DNA of 64,000 nucleotides from assembly GCF_034190915.1 (NCBI RefSeq), contig NW_026947484.1:80857982-80921981 (forward strand), given 5' to 3'. Both the position numbers and the translations under genes were made by a program. Of this stretch, positions 48,067 through 61,745 are shown piece after piece. The stretch comes from Cavia porcellus (Eukaryota > Chordata > Mammalia > Rodentia > Caviidae). The notes under the pieces were generated by a model. That model was not told where the DNA came from. It saw only the letters and a list, made by a program, of their open reading frames with translations, and did not search any database. Position 1 is the stretch's first letter, and every line of letters begins with the position of its first letter.

Positions 48067-50215
48067 ATGTTGTGGCAGGTAGAGTAGAGTTTAAACTTGA
48101 TTGGCTTTGGACTGTGCCCCACGGATTGGCAGAATATGTTTCAAGGAGTATCTGGCTGGGTAATGGAAGTATGGCCTTGAGATCTATGTCTGGTTCCTCA
48201 TCTTTCAGCTCCAACACTGTTCCTCTGTTGCTCTGCCATGATGTCTCTGCTTCAAAGCCAGTGGACTGTTAACTGTGAGCAAATTAAACCTCTCCACTTT
48301 AGGATGTACATGTTGAATTTTATGTCTTAGTGATAAGAAAGTAGAACAATACAGAAAAACTTCCTATAGAAGTGGGATTGTTGCTGTAACTATACTTGAT
48401 CATGTGGTTCATAAGCGTTTGGAACTGATTTATAGGAGAACTTATGAAAAGTTTGGAGATGTAGGCTAGAGAAGCCCTAGAAAGTTGTGAGTAGTGGTTT
48501 ATGGGCAACACTGGTCAGAACTCAGAAGTGAGGAAGAAAAGGGAAAGGGCAGAGAAGAGAAGGAAGGGAAAAGATAGAATAGAAAGAAAAAAGAAACGAA
48601 GCTTGTGTAAGTGGGAAAGGGAAGAAGGGTTGAAGGGAGGGGAAGGGAAAGGGAAAAAAGAATTAAGATATATTATGTACAGGTACAAATTCCCTATGAT
48701 GAGTGTGATCAATATGTATGATTAAAATGTGTTAATAAATTAAAAAAAAAACACAGAATGCTGGGCTCAGAACAGTTTAGTTAGAAATGTTAAGAGTTGC
48801 CCAGAAGCCATGTAATACTCTGACAGAAAATTTGCCTGCATGTTCCCATGTTCTGAGACTTCTAAGAAGATGGAGTTTAAGGTCAGTGGACTATTTAATT
48901 GGGCAGAAGAAATTTCAAGACACCCTAACATTCAGGCTGTGGCATGGGTAATGTTAACTGCTTTTAGTCAGACTTATGGTAAGAATTAGGGATAGAAAGC
49001 AGACACAAATAATTGAAAACCTTAAATTTTGTCTCAAAAGAAACTATGTGCAAAATTGGACCAAACGTGCTGTGTTTGCTAAAGATAATAGTATCATTAA
49101 AAATAGCTGGGTGTAGTGGTGCACACCCATAATCTTAGCATTTGGGAGGCTGAAGCAGGAGGATTGCTGTGAGTTCAAGGCTAGCCTGGACTATAAAAGG
49201 GAGTTCAAGGCCAATCTGCACTGCATAGAGACCCTGTCTCAAAAAAACCAAACCCAAACCAAACCAGATTAAACCAAACCAAAGAAAACAACAAAAATAA
49301 ACTTTGTATGGAGTACAAGAAAAAAGATACCTTCACGATATCTCAGGAATCAATCTGACCCTATGCATTTTTGTCTCAAGGGTACAGAAGTATCAAGTTT
49401 TCATTTAACAAGGATCTCCTTGGGAATAGCTTCCCTAGGATTCATTTTACCATGCTCAGTCATCTAAAAGCTCAGAGGTCCTAAGTCCAAGGTGGCTTGG
49501 ACTTTTTTATGTAATGTTTTTACGGAATGCAAGACTTGCGTGATTAAGGAGGCATCCATCAAGATTTCAAAGGAAAGGTTGGGAGATGAACCAAAGACCC
49601 CTGAGAGGATATGCAGTCTAGTTGGAAGTTGTTTTCTTAAAGAGCTTGAAACTCTTTATTCCCTGTCACAGCATGTGACATGGATGTGCAGAAGATAAAG
49701 ATTACTCAGAAACAAGACTTAATTCAGTCACCAAGAAGCAGTGCGGGTGCTTCTTGGGCATAAGAGAGTCTGGGAAGCAACTGAAACCTCCATCGTTATT
49801 TATTTCAACTGAAAGATATGAGAACAAAGATTTAGAGGAAAAGCATTTTGCAACATATTGTGTAGGAGTTTTTGTCATAGGACAGGAGAGGAATGAGATG
49901 GTTTGTTATGTGATACATGTCAACCTCGTTTAAACAGTAGTCTTCCCAGGGAAGAGGAAATACATTGGCCAAAGCAAACATCTCTGACTGTAACTTGCTC
50001 TTGATTCTGCCGACTGCGTTGGGCAGATCCTGCTCTAAAATTTAACCATGCATTCCAGGAGCATGGGAGCTGTCGTTCACCAAGGTCCCTGCCTTATTGC
50101 ATTCAGGTTCAATAACTCCTTTGGCCAGCATAGTCCCACAATTCCATGCTGTTCCTATCTTTAAGATTTCTGTTGTGAAATCTTTAAGATTTTCTGTTGT
50201 GAAATGTTGTGGTAA
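48067..50215 (+). mobile_element. MaLR element: 5' LTR and internal region
   Basis: The LTR 48067-48352 has 'gactgtgccccacggattgg', 'tgttgctctgccatgatgtc' and 'actgtgagcaaattaaacc'. The internal region follows ('agtgggattgttgctgtaac', 'gatcatgtggttcataagc', 'ggtagcagagaagccc'-like text at 48462) with purine-rich 48510-48660. It has no meaningful open frame. A B1 (49089-49262) is nested in it. A 3' LTR was not found. Confidence 0.6.
49089..49262 (+). repeat. B1 SINE with extended A-rich tail
   Basis: Forward B1: 'gctgggtgtagtggtgcaca', 'ggaggctgaagcaggagga', a partly duplicated 'gagttcaaggc' segment at 49169 and 49201, and 'gagaccctgtctcaaaaaa' before an (aaacc)-rich tail to 49285. Confidence 0.92.
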
Positions 50216-51990
50216 GTGTTTTAAAAGTAGTTGATTAATTGTTTTTTTTGTCTAGCAGCCTTTAGGATTCTGTTCTTGGGTTGTATTTCTGGTTTGTTAA
50301 TTAACTGTTATGTGACATGGAGTGTTTTTTCCCTGATGATGACTATTCAGGGTTCTCAGTGCATCATATATCTGTATGTTAAGTTCTTTTTCCATGTCTG
50401 GAAAGTTTTCTGCTGTTAACTTGTGTAAACAGATATTTTTATGCCTTTTGTGCTATGTTTTGAGATTTTGCTAATTCCAGTTACTCTTGAATTAGACTTA
50501 TGTGAATCATCTAGGAGCTGGTGAGTCTGTTTTTCATGTTTCTTTTGTCATTTTTAAGGTATCTTTTATTAATTGTTATTGAACACAGCACTGTTCTCTA
50601 GATCTGACACTGTTCTTATTCATACTTCATTGCTTTTATCCATACTTTCAATAATATTTTTAATCTCCCAGATTTCTGTTTGGAACTTTCATATGAACTC
50701 TATTTTTTTCTGGGCTGGGCACTCATGTTTTGTTTCTCTTTCTTTAGCTCCACTAGCTGTTTATTAGTGTCTTTCTGAACTTGCTGATCAAAGTTTCATT
50801 ATGGTCATTATTTGATTAGTTACATCTTTAAATTCACTAAGCACCATATAGAACTATTTTACCTCTGTTGGTTCCATTTCAGAACTTTCTGCTGTGTAGC
50901 TTATGATTTCCTCCTGTGCTGATTTTAGGGGAGTTGGGAGTTTTGGGAAGAATTTCTTTGTCTTCTTTTTGTGTTTCTGTACTTTTGTTTGTTTGTTGGG
51001 GTGGGATTTGAAAATTCTTTGTTCCCATGCCCTGTTCTGTAGGGGTGAGGCACAGTATTAAGACCTGACCAGCCGCCCCTCCTTACCCCTCTCTCCCCCG
51101 CAGCAATCCAGATATTGGCATAGAGAGAAAATCAGTTGCTGACCATTACTGTGTTACCTTGTTAATAAATTTATGGTTGTAAATTCAGCTACATGACATG
51201 GACATCACATGTCATCTGTGTATTGACAAATCCTAGAAGCCACTCATGTGCAACCCCCACAATGGACTCTGATTTTAGTGAGGATGATTAGGTCCCTGTT
51301 ACGTTTACCTAAAGTAATTCAGAGCACTGATTTCTGCTGGATATTGGCAACCATGTCAGCACTCAAATATTCCACTAGGTTAAATGCCTTCTACTTCAGG
51401 ACTACCCCATCTGACAGTTCTTTACACAGAATCTGGCCTCCTATATCAAGAATATAGGCCCTGTCATCTACCTGGTCTGATCCAGGCCTCCTAGGGAATC
51501 TCAGGGGATTTAGCTCTCTCCTCTAAACCCATCTCACATAGCTGTCTCTCACCCAGTCTCTATGGAAGAGTATCACTTCAGTCTCGAAGTAAGATTTTCT
51601 TCCCAACTGTTGGTCTCTTATTTCAGTCAGGTCGGTCCATTGGTTGTAAATTCTGTTGTTACATATTGTGAAGAACCCAGGGACTGGAGGCAGGGTGCTT
51701 GGTTCCCAGGCTCTCTAGGCTGTGGCATGGGCATCCAGCAGGCCCTTTTCTCATTTTTAAATTTAGTTTCTTTAAGTTGTAAAATATGATTTATTTTCTG
51801 GATTTAAGTCTCCAGATACAAGTTTTCATATGTCTGATTTGCAAATGCCTTCTTTCATTCTGTGGATTACTTTTCACTTTCTTAAAAGAATCATTTGCAG
51901 AATGAAAGTTTTAATTTTGAAATAGTCTCATTTTTCTGTTCTTATATCATGTGCCAAGGTATTTTAAGATCGAATAAAGAACTTATGCCT
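50216..51990 (-). mobile_element. Old L1: ORF1, 5' UTR and an ORF2 piece, antisense
   Basis: 50250-50960 is reversed ORF1 ('gacatggagtgttttttccc', 'cttaacttgtg'-like text, 'tgtctttctgaacttgctga'), comparable with 12900-13500. 50960-51790 is C-rich and may be its 5' UTR. 51815-51960 ('gatttgcaaatgccttctt', 'tctgtggattacttttcac') is a separate reversed ORF2 piece. The internal boundaries are uncertain. Confidence 0.5.
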
Positions 51991-53879
51991 GCCCTGAAGC
52001 AAAAAAAGCTTATCTGTCTTGCCTTCTTAATACAATTAATCTTATTTTTTAAAAATTTATCTTATTTTTAGCTTACTTATGGTTTCTGAATTCTCATTTG
52101 GTGCTTTTCTCTTAAAAATAAAAAACAAACTACTTAGTGTTGAAGTATTTAGGATTGATGAGAAAATACACGAGAGATTAGTTCTTAGAAAATGAAGTAA
52201 GCTGTTCTGTTCCTGGATATATCCAGGAGGATCTCTCTACTTTTTCCTGAACTTAAAACAAATGTGTAAGATTGTTCTGTGAATGTGTGTCTGTGTGTGA
52301 ATATGCACCTGTAATTATGTGTTTGTGCACTTTTATCTGAGTGTGTGTTTTGCATGCTAATCCCTAATTGGATATTGTGATTTAAGTGTTGAAATACAGA
52401 AAGTAAAGGACACTAATAAGACTTTGCTGTTTTTATTCATCTACACTTTAAAATCCTAAATTTGTTAAAGTATGAGAAGAAAAGAACTGAAAAATGGAAA
52501 AAGATTAAAGGAGATTCTGTTGAACTTGTGAACACTGGCCAAGGCCAAGGTCACTTACACTGGCAGTTGAGCTCCATACCTTATCACTAGATACCCTTTC
52601 TAACAGCAGTGCAGATGTTAGTCTCTCCAGTGGCCTATTCCAGTTGTGAAAATAAGATTAGAGATTTCACTACAGATAACATTCTGTAAAACAAAAATGT
52701 AGCCAGAGGTAAGCTCAATTTTAGAGCTCTTTAGACACTCAATTTTAGGATTCTTTATAAACTCATCATAAAGCATAGGATTTGCAAAAAAAAAAATGCT
52801 TTCAAACCCTAGGAATTAACAGCTTTGTGTTTATTACAAAGCTTAAGTGTTTTTGGTAAAGCTTGTGATGGTAGCATGATAGTGAAGTTATTCGCTGTAT
52901 TCAAGAACTACATACAGCACTCCTATGGCATTCCCAAAGGACATATTTCTGTTCCTTAATTCTAGGCACCCAAGTAGAAAGGCTAATGTGTCTCTGGGTG
53001 TGTGGTCGTAAACTTTTCTCATCTCTGTATAAAAATTATAAGGCTCAAAAAGTAGGAGATGAGACACAGACCAGAAAATATAGAGACTTAATGATCATGT
53101 TAAGAGGGTTGAGAACATTAGGAAACCATACAGTGTGTTGAGGTAGGGTGAAATGAGTATTTTTAATATTACTTCGTTGTAGAAAAACAGAAATGGTAAA
53201 AGCAAATGGAAATGGGAATTGATTAGAAAATAGGCCATTGCAATAGTTCCTCAAGAGGATCTTATTGCTTGAGTTATAATGAGAAAATGGGAAAGTAAAA
53301 AGAAATACTGAGAAGGTAGTGATGATGGATTTTTGATAATAGGGTTGAGGGGAAAATTGATGCAAAAGGTGACTTCTGAGTTTCTGGGGCTCGCAGAAAT
53401 AAATGAATGGTAGTGCTCCTTACTCAGAGAATACTGTGAGGGTATCTTTTGGGTTTGGGGCATGATTTTTGTTTGATACATTATTTGAGGAGCTTTTAAA
53501 ACATCCAAATTAAAGGAGTAGAGTAGATTGACCATAGGACATATGGGCCTGCTGCTTAGTAGTCAGGGATAGAGGTAGAATAAGAGAGTTATTTGCATAT
53601 AGAGAATCAAGAGAGAAAAGAGTATAGCTAAAAAAGGAGAAAACCCATAGTTGAGTATTGAGTATTAATCACAAGATAAAAAACAGTGTATCTGCAAAGA
53701 AAATTGAGAAGTAGCCAAAAAAATGTGAATAAAATCAGAAAATTGAAGGGGATAGAGTTCCAAGGATACAATGATCAGTAATATTGAGTGTTGTTGAAAA
53801 AATGCTAAACAAAATAAATGCGGAAATGTGGTTTTAGTAACATTAGAAGTCTTTCTTGATTTTATTTATGTATTTATTT

Positions 53880-54036
53880 ATTTTTTGGTTTTTTGGAGCC
53901 AGAGTCTTGCTGTATAGTTCAGACTGGCCTCAAACTCACTATATATCCTAGCCTGGCCCCAAATCCTCAGTGATCCTCCTGCCTCAACTTCCCAAGTGCT
54001 GGGACTACAGGAGTGCACCACCATGCTTGCTTAGTT
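53880..54036 (-). repeat. B1 SINE
   Basis: Reverse B1: 'agactggcctcaaactcact', 'gatcctcctgcctcaactt', 'cccaagtgctgggactacag', 'gtgcaccaccatgcttgc'. 'cttgatttta' occurs on both sides (about 53854 and 54038) as a likely target duplication. Confidence 0.9.
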
Positions 54037-54507
54037 CTTGATTTTAGCAAGAGCATTTTCTTTTGTAATAAACAGAAGCTACATTGGAATGAGTTGAGGA
54101 GTAAATGGAAGACCCAAAAAATGGAGAGAGATTTATAAACAATCAATAATCCATCAATCAATCATCAAGTAGCCTGTAGCTGGAGGGAAATGTAGCATAG
54201 AGATTTTTACATTTAAGATAGGAAGGACATTAATATTCTCTAAATGTGGATAAAAGAGAAATAATGTATAGAATCAATGTCCTGAGAGGGTACATGTATA
54301 TTAGAGGAAGAGAGATGGAATATATAAGTATATGTTAAAGAAAATGCATTAGTATCTTTATACTTCCTGTATTGCAGTAGTTAGGAGGAAGAAAATGAGT
54401 GCAGATATATGTAGGTTTGTTGGCAGAATATCGAGGGACCTTGCTTAGGGAATAAGTGGGAGTTTTTTCCTAACAGAGATAAAGTCATTTGTTTAAGAAA
54501 AGTGCAA

Positions 54508-55067
54508 GGGAGAATTGTGGAGTTTCCAGCAAGCAGACGGGTGCACACTATCCCCGGAGCCCAGCCTATTTGGGACTCTCGCACCATCTGCGTGCAGAGT
54601 AAGGGCTGGGCAGATCTGGGGCACCTGCATTCACCTCCCCGGGTGTCTGGAGGACTGTGGATTTCTCAGCAAGCAGGCAAGCATCACCAGTTCCAGAGGC
54701 CCCGCGGCCTGCGGTAAGTGCCCAGTGCACTGTGCCCCAAAACCAGATTGTTCGGGACCCTCCAGGCTTCCGGGTGCAGTGAAGTGGCTAAGTGGACCCC
54801 AGGCGCCTACATCCGCCTCCCCATTCCGGCTGTGCTTGGAGAACTGTGGAGTTTCCAGCAAGCAGGCGGGCGCACAGTGTCCCTGGAGCCCAGTTTATCT
54901 GGAACTACGGAGTTCTAAACAGGCAGAAGAGGGCCACTGGTTCTAGAGGCCCAGCGGCCTAGGGGAACTGAGTGCCAGAGTCCCAAGAGCTGTGAACATA
55001 GAAGTGGATCTCCAACAGACCCTGAGGAAGCTTTCGAATAACACTTGAAACACAGAAATATGGGAAA
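54508..55067 (+). promoter_or_regulatory. L1 5' UTR with irregular repeats
   Basis: The region is GC-rich. A 26-bp core beginning 'gaactgtggagtttccagca' occurs at 54512, 54653 and 54841 (spacing 141 and 188). 'ttccagaggccccgcggcct' at 54691 recurs with two changes at 54941. It is the likely former promoter. Open frames here (for example 54515-54946) come from composition. Confidence 0.65.
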
Positions 55068-56115
55068 ATGACAAAATGAAAGACCGAATTACAACCTCAA
55101 ACCTCCAGCCCATCTCAAGAAACCCTAGGAGCGATGTATATAGAAGAAAATATATGCCAAACACCTCAAATATCGGACATAATAGCTACTGAAATAAACA
55201 AGCAACTCCAGGAAGCTTTAAAGGATTTCAAACTTGAAATAATCTACCAGGTAAAAGAAGAAATGATAAAAGAAATGAAAGAGATTCTGAATATATCTAA
55301 AGAAAACACAGTTAAAAAATTGGAGGAACTAAACAAAAAGATAGAATCCCTAGATGAGCAATATAAGAAACAAACAGAATACATAAAGCAGATGCACAGA
55401 GATATACAGCAAATAAAAAACTCCACTAAAAGGTGTAAAAACTGCCTCAATGAAAGTGAAGATAGAATTTCAGACCTTGAAGACAGGATTGCAACTAGTG
55501 AACAGGAAAGGAAAGATCTTTTAAAAATAACAAGGAATCAGGAAATAACAATTCAACAACTGCAAGATGATGCAAAGAAAAATAACATAAGATTGATAGG
55601 GATTAATGAAAAAGAAGGGGACAACATAAAGAATGTCAAGAGGATAATTAGAGAAGTAATAGCTGAAAATTTCCCAAGCATGAGATCAGAAACCGACATC
55701 AGGTTCAGTGAAGTCTATAGAACTCGAAAGAGTCATAACCAAAATAAAACTACACCCACACATATAATAATCACCATCCCAGAAATCCAACACAAGAATA
55801 GATTATTAAAAGCTGTCAGAGAAAAGACAGATCACTTGTAAAGGAAAACCTGTCAGAATCACAGCAGACTTCTCAGCACAAACAATAAAGTCAAGAAGAA
55901 CATGGAGTGAAGTATTCCAGATCCTAAAGCAAAATGATTTCTGATCTTTGCTGTACCCTGCAAAACTGTCATTCAAAATTGATGGTGAAATATGATACTT
56001 CCATGACAAAGAACAGCTGAAGAACTTCATGAACACCAAGCCAACCCTGCAAAAAATATTGAGAGGCAGTTTAGATATACAAAGGAAAAAACCACTAAGC
56101 CAAGCAGATAATTAA
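55068..56115 (+). pseudogene. L1 ORF1 (RNA-binding protein), broken
   Basis: The ATG at 55068 is in frame with the main open stretch but codon 4 is TGA. Coiled coil: about 55190-55500 (KLEELNKKIESLDEQYKKQ, SEDRISDLEDRIA). RRM: about 55540-55760 (IRLIGINEKEG, HIIITIPEIQHKNRLLKA). A one-base frameshift near 55820 ends the frame at 55841; the C-terminal domain continues in another frame to TAA at 56113 with a further stop near 55942. About 348 codons in total, usual for the family. Confidence 0.88.
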
Positions 56116-56155
56116 ACAGAACAAAAAGATAAAGATGCAACAGCAGAGAGATAAC

Positions 56156-59100
56156 ATGTCAACAATAAACCAGCATATAACAGTTATAACCATTAATATA
56201 AATGGTCTCAATGCACCAATCAAATGAAACAGACTAGCAGAATGGATCAAGAAACAAAATCCAACCATATGCTGTTTACAGGAAACCTATCTAACCAAGA
56301 AGGATACTCACAGACTGAAAGTCAAAGGATGGAAAACAATACTTCACACAAAAGGAATCCAAAAAAAGCAGGAGTAGCCATTCTGTTTGCAGACAACGTG
56401 AACTTTTGTTGGGGTTTTTTTTTTTTTTTTTGGTCTTTTTCATTTTCATTTTTATTGGTACAGGGGATCGAACTCATGACTGCCTGCTTGCAAGGCGGGT
56501 GCTTATGCCGCTGAGCTAAATCCCCAGCCCCCAACAACATGAACTTTAAACCAATAATGATCATAAATGACAAAGAAGGTCACTACATACTCGTTAGGGG
56601 AAAACTCCAAGAGGAAGAGATAACTATCTTAAATATATATGCACCAAACTCCAGAGCACCCAGTTATATAAAACAATTATTAATAGAAATGAAAACTCAA
56701 GTTACCAGTAACACAATTGTAACAAGAGACCTTAACACGCTATTGACACCAAAGGACAGATCAACCAGACAGACAACGAGCAAAGAAATAACAGAACTGA
56801 ATCACACTTGTAAACAAATGGACTTGATAGACATATACAGAATTTTCCACCCAACAACATCAGAATACACATTCTTCTCAGCAGTACATGGGTCATTTTC
56901 TGAAATAGACCATATATTAGCTAACAGAACATATTTAAACAAATGAAAAAGAGTTGAAATCACCCCTTGCATGTTATCGGATCATAGCTCTTTGAAATTA
57001 GAAATTAATGATAAAAGATACTGCAAAAATCCCACAAACACATGGAAACTGAATAATACACTCTTGAGTAATCAATGGGTCACAGAAGAAATTAAAGAAG
57101 AAATTAAACAATACCTACAAGAAAATGAAAATGTAGATACAACCTACCGGAATCTGTGGGATGCAATGAATGAAAGCCATCCTCAGAGGAAAATTTATTG
57201 CACTGAGTTCCCACATCAGGAAAACAGAACGAATACAAATAAATAACCTGATGCTACACCTCAAACAGCTAGAAAAAGAAGAGCAAGTTAAGCCCAAAGC
57301 CAAAAGAAGAGAGGAAATTATAAAAATCAGAGCAGAAATCAATGCAATATAGACTAAGAAAACAATCCAAAGAATCAACGAATCAAAGAGTTGGTTCTTT
57401 GAAAGAATAAATAAAATCAATAAGCCCCTAGCCAACCTTAGTTTAAAAAGGGAAGAAAAAGCTCAAATTTATGCAATAAGAATGAAAAAGGTGAAATCAC
57501 TACAGACTCTACAGAAATACAGAAGATCATCAACACCTATTTTGAAAACCTCTACTCTCAAAGGTTTGATAACAGAAGAAATAGACAGATTCTTAGAAGC
57601 ATATGAAGTACCAAAGCTAGATCAAGAGAATGTAAAACTGTTGAATAACCCAATCTCTATTAATGAAATTGAAAATGTAATTAAGTCCTTACCTACAAAA
57701 AAGAGCCCAGGCCCAGATGGATTCACTGCATAATTCTACAAGAAATACAAAGAAGGTCTAATGCTGACAGTCCTCAAAACTATTCAATGAAATTCAAAGG
57801 GAAGCAATCCTTCCTAAGTTATTCCTGGAAGCACATATTATTCTAGTATCAAAACCTGAGAAAGACCCAATTAAAAAAGCGAACTATAGACCAATCTCCC
57901 TAATGAACACAGATGCAAAAATCCTCAGTAAAATATTGGCAAATAGGATGCAGCAGATCATCAAGAAGATTATACACCATTCATCCCAGACATGCAAGGA
58001 TGGTTCAACATACATAAATCAATAAATGTAATCCATATCAATAAAGCCAAAAGTAAGAATCACATGGTCATTTCTATAGATGCATAAAAAGCCTTCGATA
58101 AGGCGCAACATTCATTCATGATAAGAACTTCACAGAAAATTAGAATAGATGGTCTTTACCTCAATATAATAAACGCCATTTATGACAAACCAACAGCCAG
58201 CATCATACTAAATGGCCAAAAATTGAAAGCCTTTACTTTAAAATCAGGCACAAGACAAAGATGTCCTTTATCACCACTGCTATTTAATATAGTAATGGAA
58301 GTATTAGCCAGAGCAATTAGACGAGAGAGAGAAATAAAAGGGGTAAAGATAGGAAAAGAAGAAGTTAAATTATCATTATTTGCTGATGACATGATACTGT
58401 ACATAGAAGACCCCCTAAACTCCATTGAAAGGGTCTTAGATATAGTAAATTCAGTAATGTAGCTGCATACAAAATCAATACTCAAATCAATAGCATTCCT
58501 ATACACTAACAACAAAATCACAGAGAGGGAAATAAGAGAAGCCACACTCTTTACACTAGCAAGCAAAAAAATCAAATATTTAGGAATTACTCTTATGAAA
58601 GAAGTGAAAGACCTATACAGGGAAAATTATAATACACTGAAAAAAAATTGAAGATCATCTCAGAAAATGGAAAGACATCCCTTGCTCATGGATAGGAAGA
58701 ACAACATTGTGAAAATGGCCATTCTCCCAAAACTATTACACAGATTCGATGCAATCCCATTAAAAATACCATCAACATACCTTATAAATCTAGAGAAATC
58801 ACTCCTAAAGTTCATCTAGAATCAGAAAAGACCTAGAATAGCAAAGACAGTTCTAAGCAGCAAAGGCAAGGCAGGAGGCATCACAATCCCTGACTTGAAG
58901 TTATACTACAAAGCAACAGTAGTAAAATCAACATGGTACTGGAATCAAAACAGATCCGAAGATCAATGGAATAGATTAGAAGATACAGTCACAACTACAA
59001 CCACACTCAACTACCTTATCTTTGATAAAGGAGCCAAGCAGGTTCACTGGAAGAATGATAGTCTCTTTAATAAATGGTGTTGGAAAAACTGGCTCTCCAT

Positions 59101-60060
59101 TTGCCGAAAACTAAAGCTAGACCCATGTCTATCACCATGTACTAAATTAAAATCTAATTGGATCAAAGATCTGAATATTAAAACAGAAACACTAAATCTA
59201 TTGGAAGACAAATTGGGTAGAAACCTGGAAGACATAGAGGTAGATAGAGAATTCATGAATAGGACTCAAACTGCACGGGGAATACTTCCCAGAATCAATA
59301 ACTGGGACCACCTCTTATTAAAAAGATTCTGCATGTCAAAAGAAATCTCCAGCATAGTGAAAAGAAAACCCACAAACTTTGAAAAGATCTTAGTGAACTT
59401 CCCCTCAGACAAGGGACTTTTGTCTAAAACATATAAAGAATTTAAAAAACCCAGACCCCCAAACTTCAAAGATCCAATCCAAAAATGGGCATTTGAGATG
59501 AATACGCATTTCCCAGATGAAGAAATACAAATGGCAAATAAATACATGAAAAATGTTCATCATCATTTGTCAGAGAAATGTAAATTAAAACCACACTGAG
59601 ATACCATCTCACTCCTGAAAGAATGGCCAGGATCTAGAAAACCAACAACAACAAATGCTGGAGAGGCTGTGGGGAAAAAGGAACTCTCCTACACAGTTGT
59701 TGGGAGTGTAGACTGGTACAACCTTTGTGGAGGTCAGTCTGGAGATTTCTCAAAAAGCTGGGATTAGAAGTCCCATTTATTCCAGCTATTCCACTTCTAG
59801 GCATATTCCCAGAAGAACTGAAAGCATCATACCACAGTGATATATGTGTACCTATGTTTATAGCAGCACAATTTCTAATTGTCAGATCTTGGAAACAACC
59901 CCAGTGTCCATCAACTGAAGAATGGATAAAATAGTTGTGGTATTTCTATACAATGGAGTATTACTCAGCTATAAAGAAGGATCACATTGAGATATTTATC
60001 AATAAATGGGCACAGCTTGAGACCATACTCATAGGTGAAATAAATCAATCTCGCATGTGT
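56156..60060 (+). pseudogene. L1 ORF2 (endonuclease-reverse transcriptase), broken
   Basis: The start ATG is at 56156 (MSTINQHITVITINI). Endonuclease region: 56156-57000 with a TGA at codon 23, a stop near 56376, an ID insertion at 56407, then LNIYAPNSRAPSYIKQ and [12 protein letters not shown] region: about 57660-58470 with [26 protein letters not shown] text and the catalytic [13 protein letters not shown] at 58370-58408. C-terminal region: 58895-59599 (NWLSICRKLKLDP) and 59725-60000 ([19 protein letters not shown]). Frames change several times. Confidence 0.9.
56407..56533 (-). repeat. ID-like SINE inserted in L1 ORF2
   Basis: Reverse copy with T run 56415-56431, 'ggtctttttcattttcattt', 'ggtacaggggatcgaactc' and end 'gctaaatccccagccccc'. 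Target duplication: 'acaacgtgaacttt' (56393-56406) and 'acaacatgaacttt' (56534-56547), 13 of 14. Confidence 0.95.
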
Positions 60061-61745
60061 GAATACCAAATATTTTCCCTAATAATGAAATACTTAGGAA
60101 TCAATCTAAAGAAAGAAGTAAAGATCTATCCAGGAAAAATTTTAATACCCTGAAAAAAGAAATAGAAGAGGACCTCCGAAAATGAAAAGACATACCTTGT
60201 GCATGGATAGGAAGAACAAACCTTGTGAAAATGGCCATGTTCCCAAAAGCGTTACGTAGATATTAATGCAGTTACAATCAAATACTGCATAGATATAAAG
60301 TATCTAGCAGTAGCATACTTCATAGATATAAAAAAATCACTCCTAAAATTCATCTGGAACCTGAAGAGACCTAGAACAGCAAAGGCAATTCTAAGCAACA
60401 AAGGCAAGGCAGGAAGCATCACAATCCCTTAGTTGAAGTTATACTACAGAGCTACTGTAATAAAATCAGTATGGTACTGAAATGAAAGCAGACCTGAAGA
60501 TCAGTGGAATGGATTTGAAGATACAACTACAGCTACAAACACACTCAGCCACATTATCTTTGATGAGGGTCCAAACGCATTTACTGGAAGAAAGAACATC
60601 TCTTTAGGGGCTGGGGATTTAGCTCAGTGGCATAAACGCCTGCATGGCAAACAGGCAGTCGTGAGTTCAATCCTCAGTACTGATACAAAGGAAAAAGACA
60701 AAAAAAAAAAATAGTAAGAATGTCTCTTTAATAAATGGTGCTGGAAAAATTGGCTCTCTATATGCTGAAAACTAAAACTAGACCCATGCCTATCACCATG
60801 TACTAAACAAAAGTCTAAATGGATCAAAGATCTAAATATCAAAAACAGAAACACTAAATCTGTTGGAATACAAAGTAGGTAGAAATCTTGAAAACATAGA
60901 GGTAGGAAGCGAATTCATGGACAAAAATCAAACTACACAGGAAATACTTCCCAGAATAAACAAGTAGGATAACATCTATTAAAGAGTTTCTGCATGATGA
61001 AGGAAATCTCCAGGATAGTGAAAAGAAAATCCACAAATTGGGAAAAAAAAAATCTTAGTGAACTCTCCCTCAGACAAAGGACTTTTGTCTAGAACACATA
61101 AAGAAATTTAAAATATCAGATCCCCGAAATTCAAAGACCCATTCCAAACATGGGCATCTGTGATGAAAACATAGTTCTCAGATGATGAAATACAAATGGC
61201 AAGTAAATACATGAAAAAATGTTGAGCATAATTTATCATTAGAGAAATGCAAATTAAAACCACACTGAGATTCCATCTCACTCAAGAAAGAATGGCCAGG
61301 ATCAAGAAAACTACCAACAACAAATGCTACAGAGATTATGAAAAAAAGAAACTGTTCTGCACTGTTGGTGGGAGTGTAGACTGGTAAAACCACTGAGTAG
61401 GTCATTCTACAGATTCCTAGAAAAGCAAGGATTGGAAGTCCCATTTGACCCAGTTATCCCACTTCTGGGCATATTCCCAGAAGAACTGAAAACATACCAC
61501 GGTGATATATGTGCACCCATGTTTATAGCAGCACAATTTGTAATAGCCAGATGTTGGAAACAGCCTCAATGTCCATGAACTGAGGAATAGATTTTTAAAA
61601 TGTGGTATTTTTATACAATGGAATACTGCTCCGCTATAAAGAATGATCACATTGACATATTTAAAAATAAGTGGTCGCAACTTGAGACCATACTCATAAA
61701 TGAAATAAATCAAACTTACATGTATAAATACTGTATAGTCTCCCA
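60061..61745 (+). pseudogene. Second copy of L1 ORF2 3' half
   Basis: From about 60090 the sequence restarts in ORF2 at 'aaatacttaggaatcaat', equivalent to 58576 in the first copy, and repeats the order LSICxKLKLDP, DKSPLSEG-type and [11 protein letters not shown] through to the C-terminus near 61745. It has several stops, indels and an ID insertion at 60607. Confidence 0.88.
60607..60715 (+). repeat. ID-like SINE, forward
   Basis: The only clear forward young ID copy: 'ggggctggggatttagctca' (A box), 'gtggcataaacgcctgcat', 'gtgagttcaatcctcagtac' (B box) and a poly-A tail. Target duplication 'aagaacatctcttta' (60592-60606) and 'aagaatgtctcttta' (60716-60730), 13 of 15. Confidence 0.95.

Noticed and set aside
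54515..54946. Forward open frame of 143 codons
   Set aside because: It lies in the GC-rich repeated L1 5' UTR, where stops are rare by composition; three frames are open in parts of it.
60607..60715. tRNA gene
   Set aside because: The A and B boxes and tRNA-like start belong to an ID SINE: it has a poly-A tail, target duplication and sibling copies, and the acceptor stem does not close.
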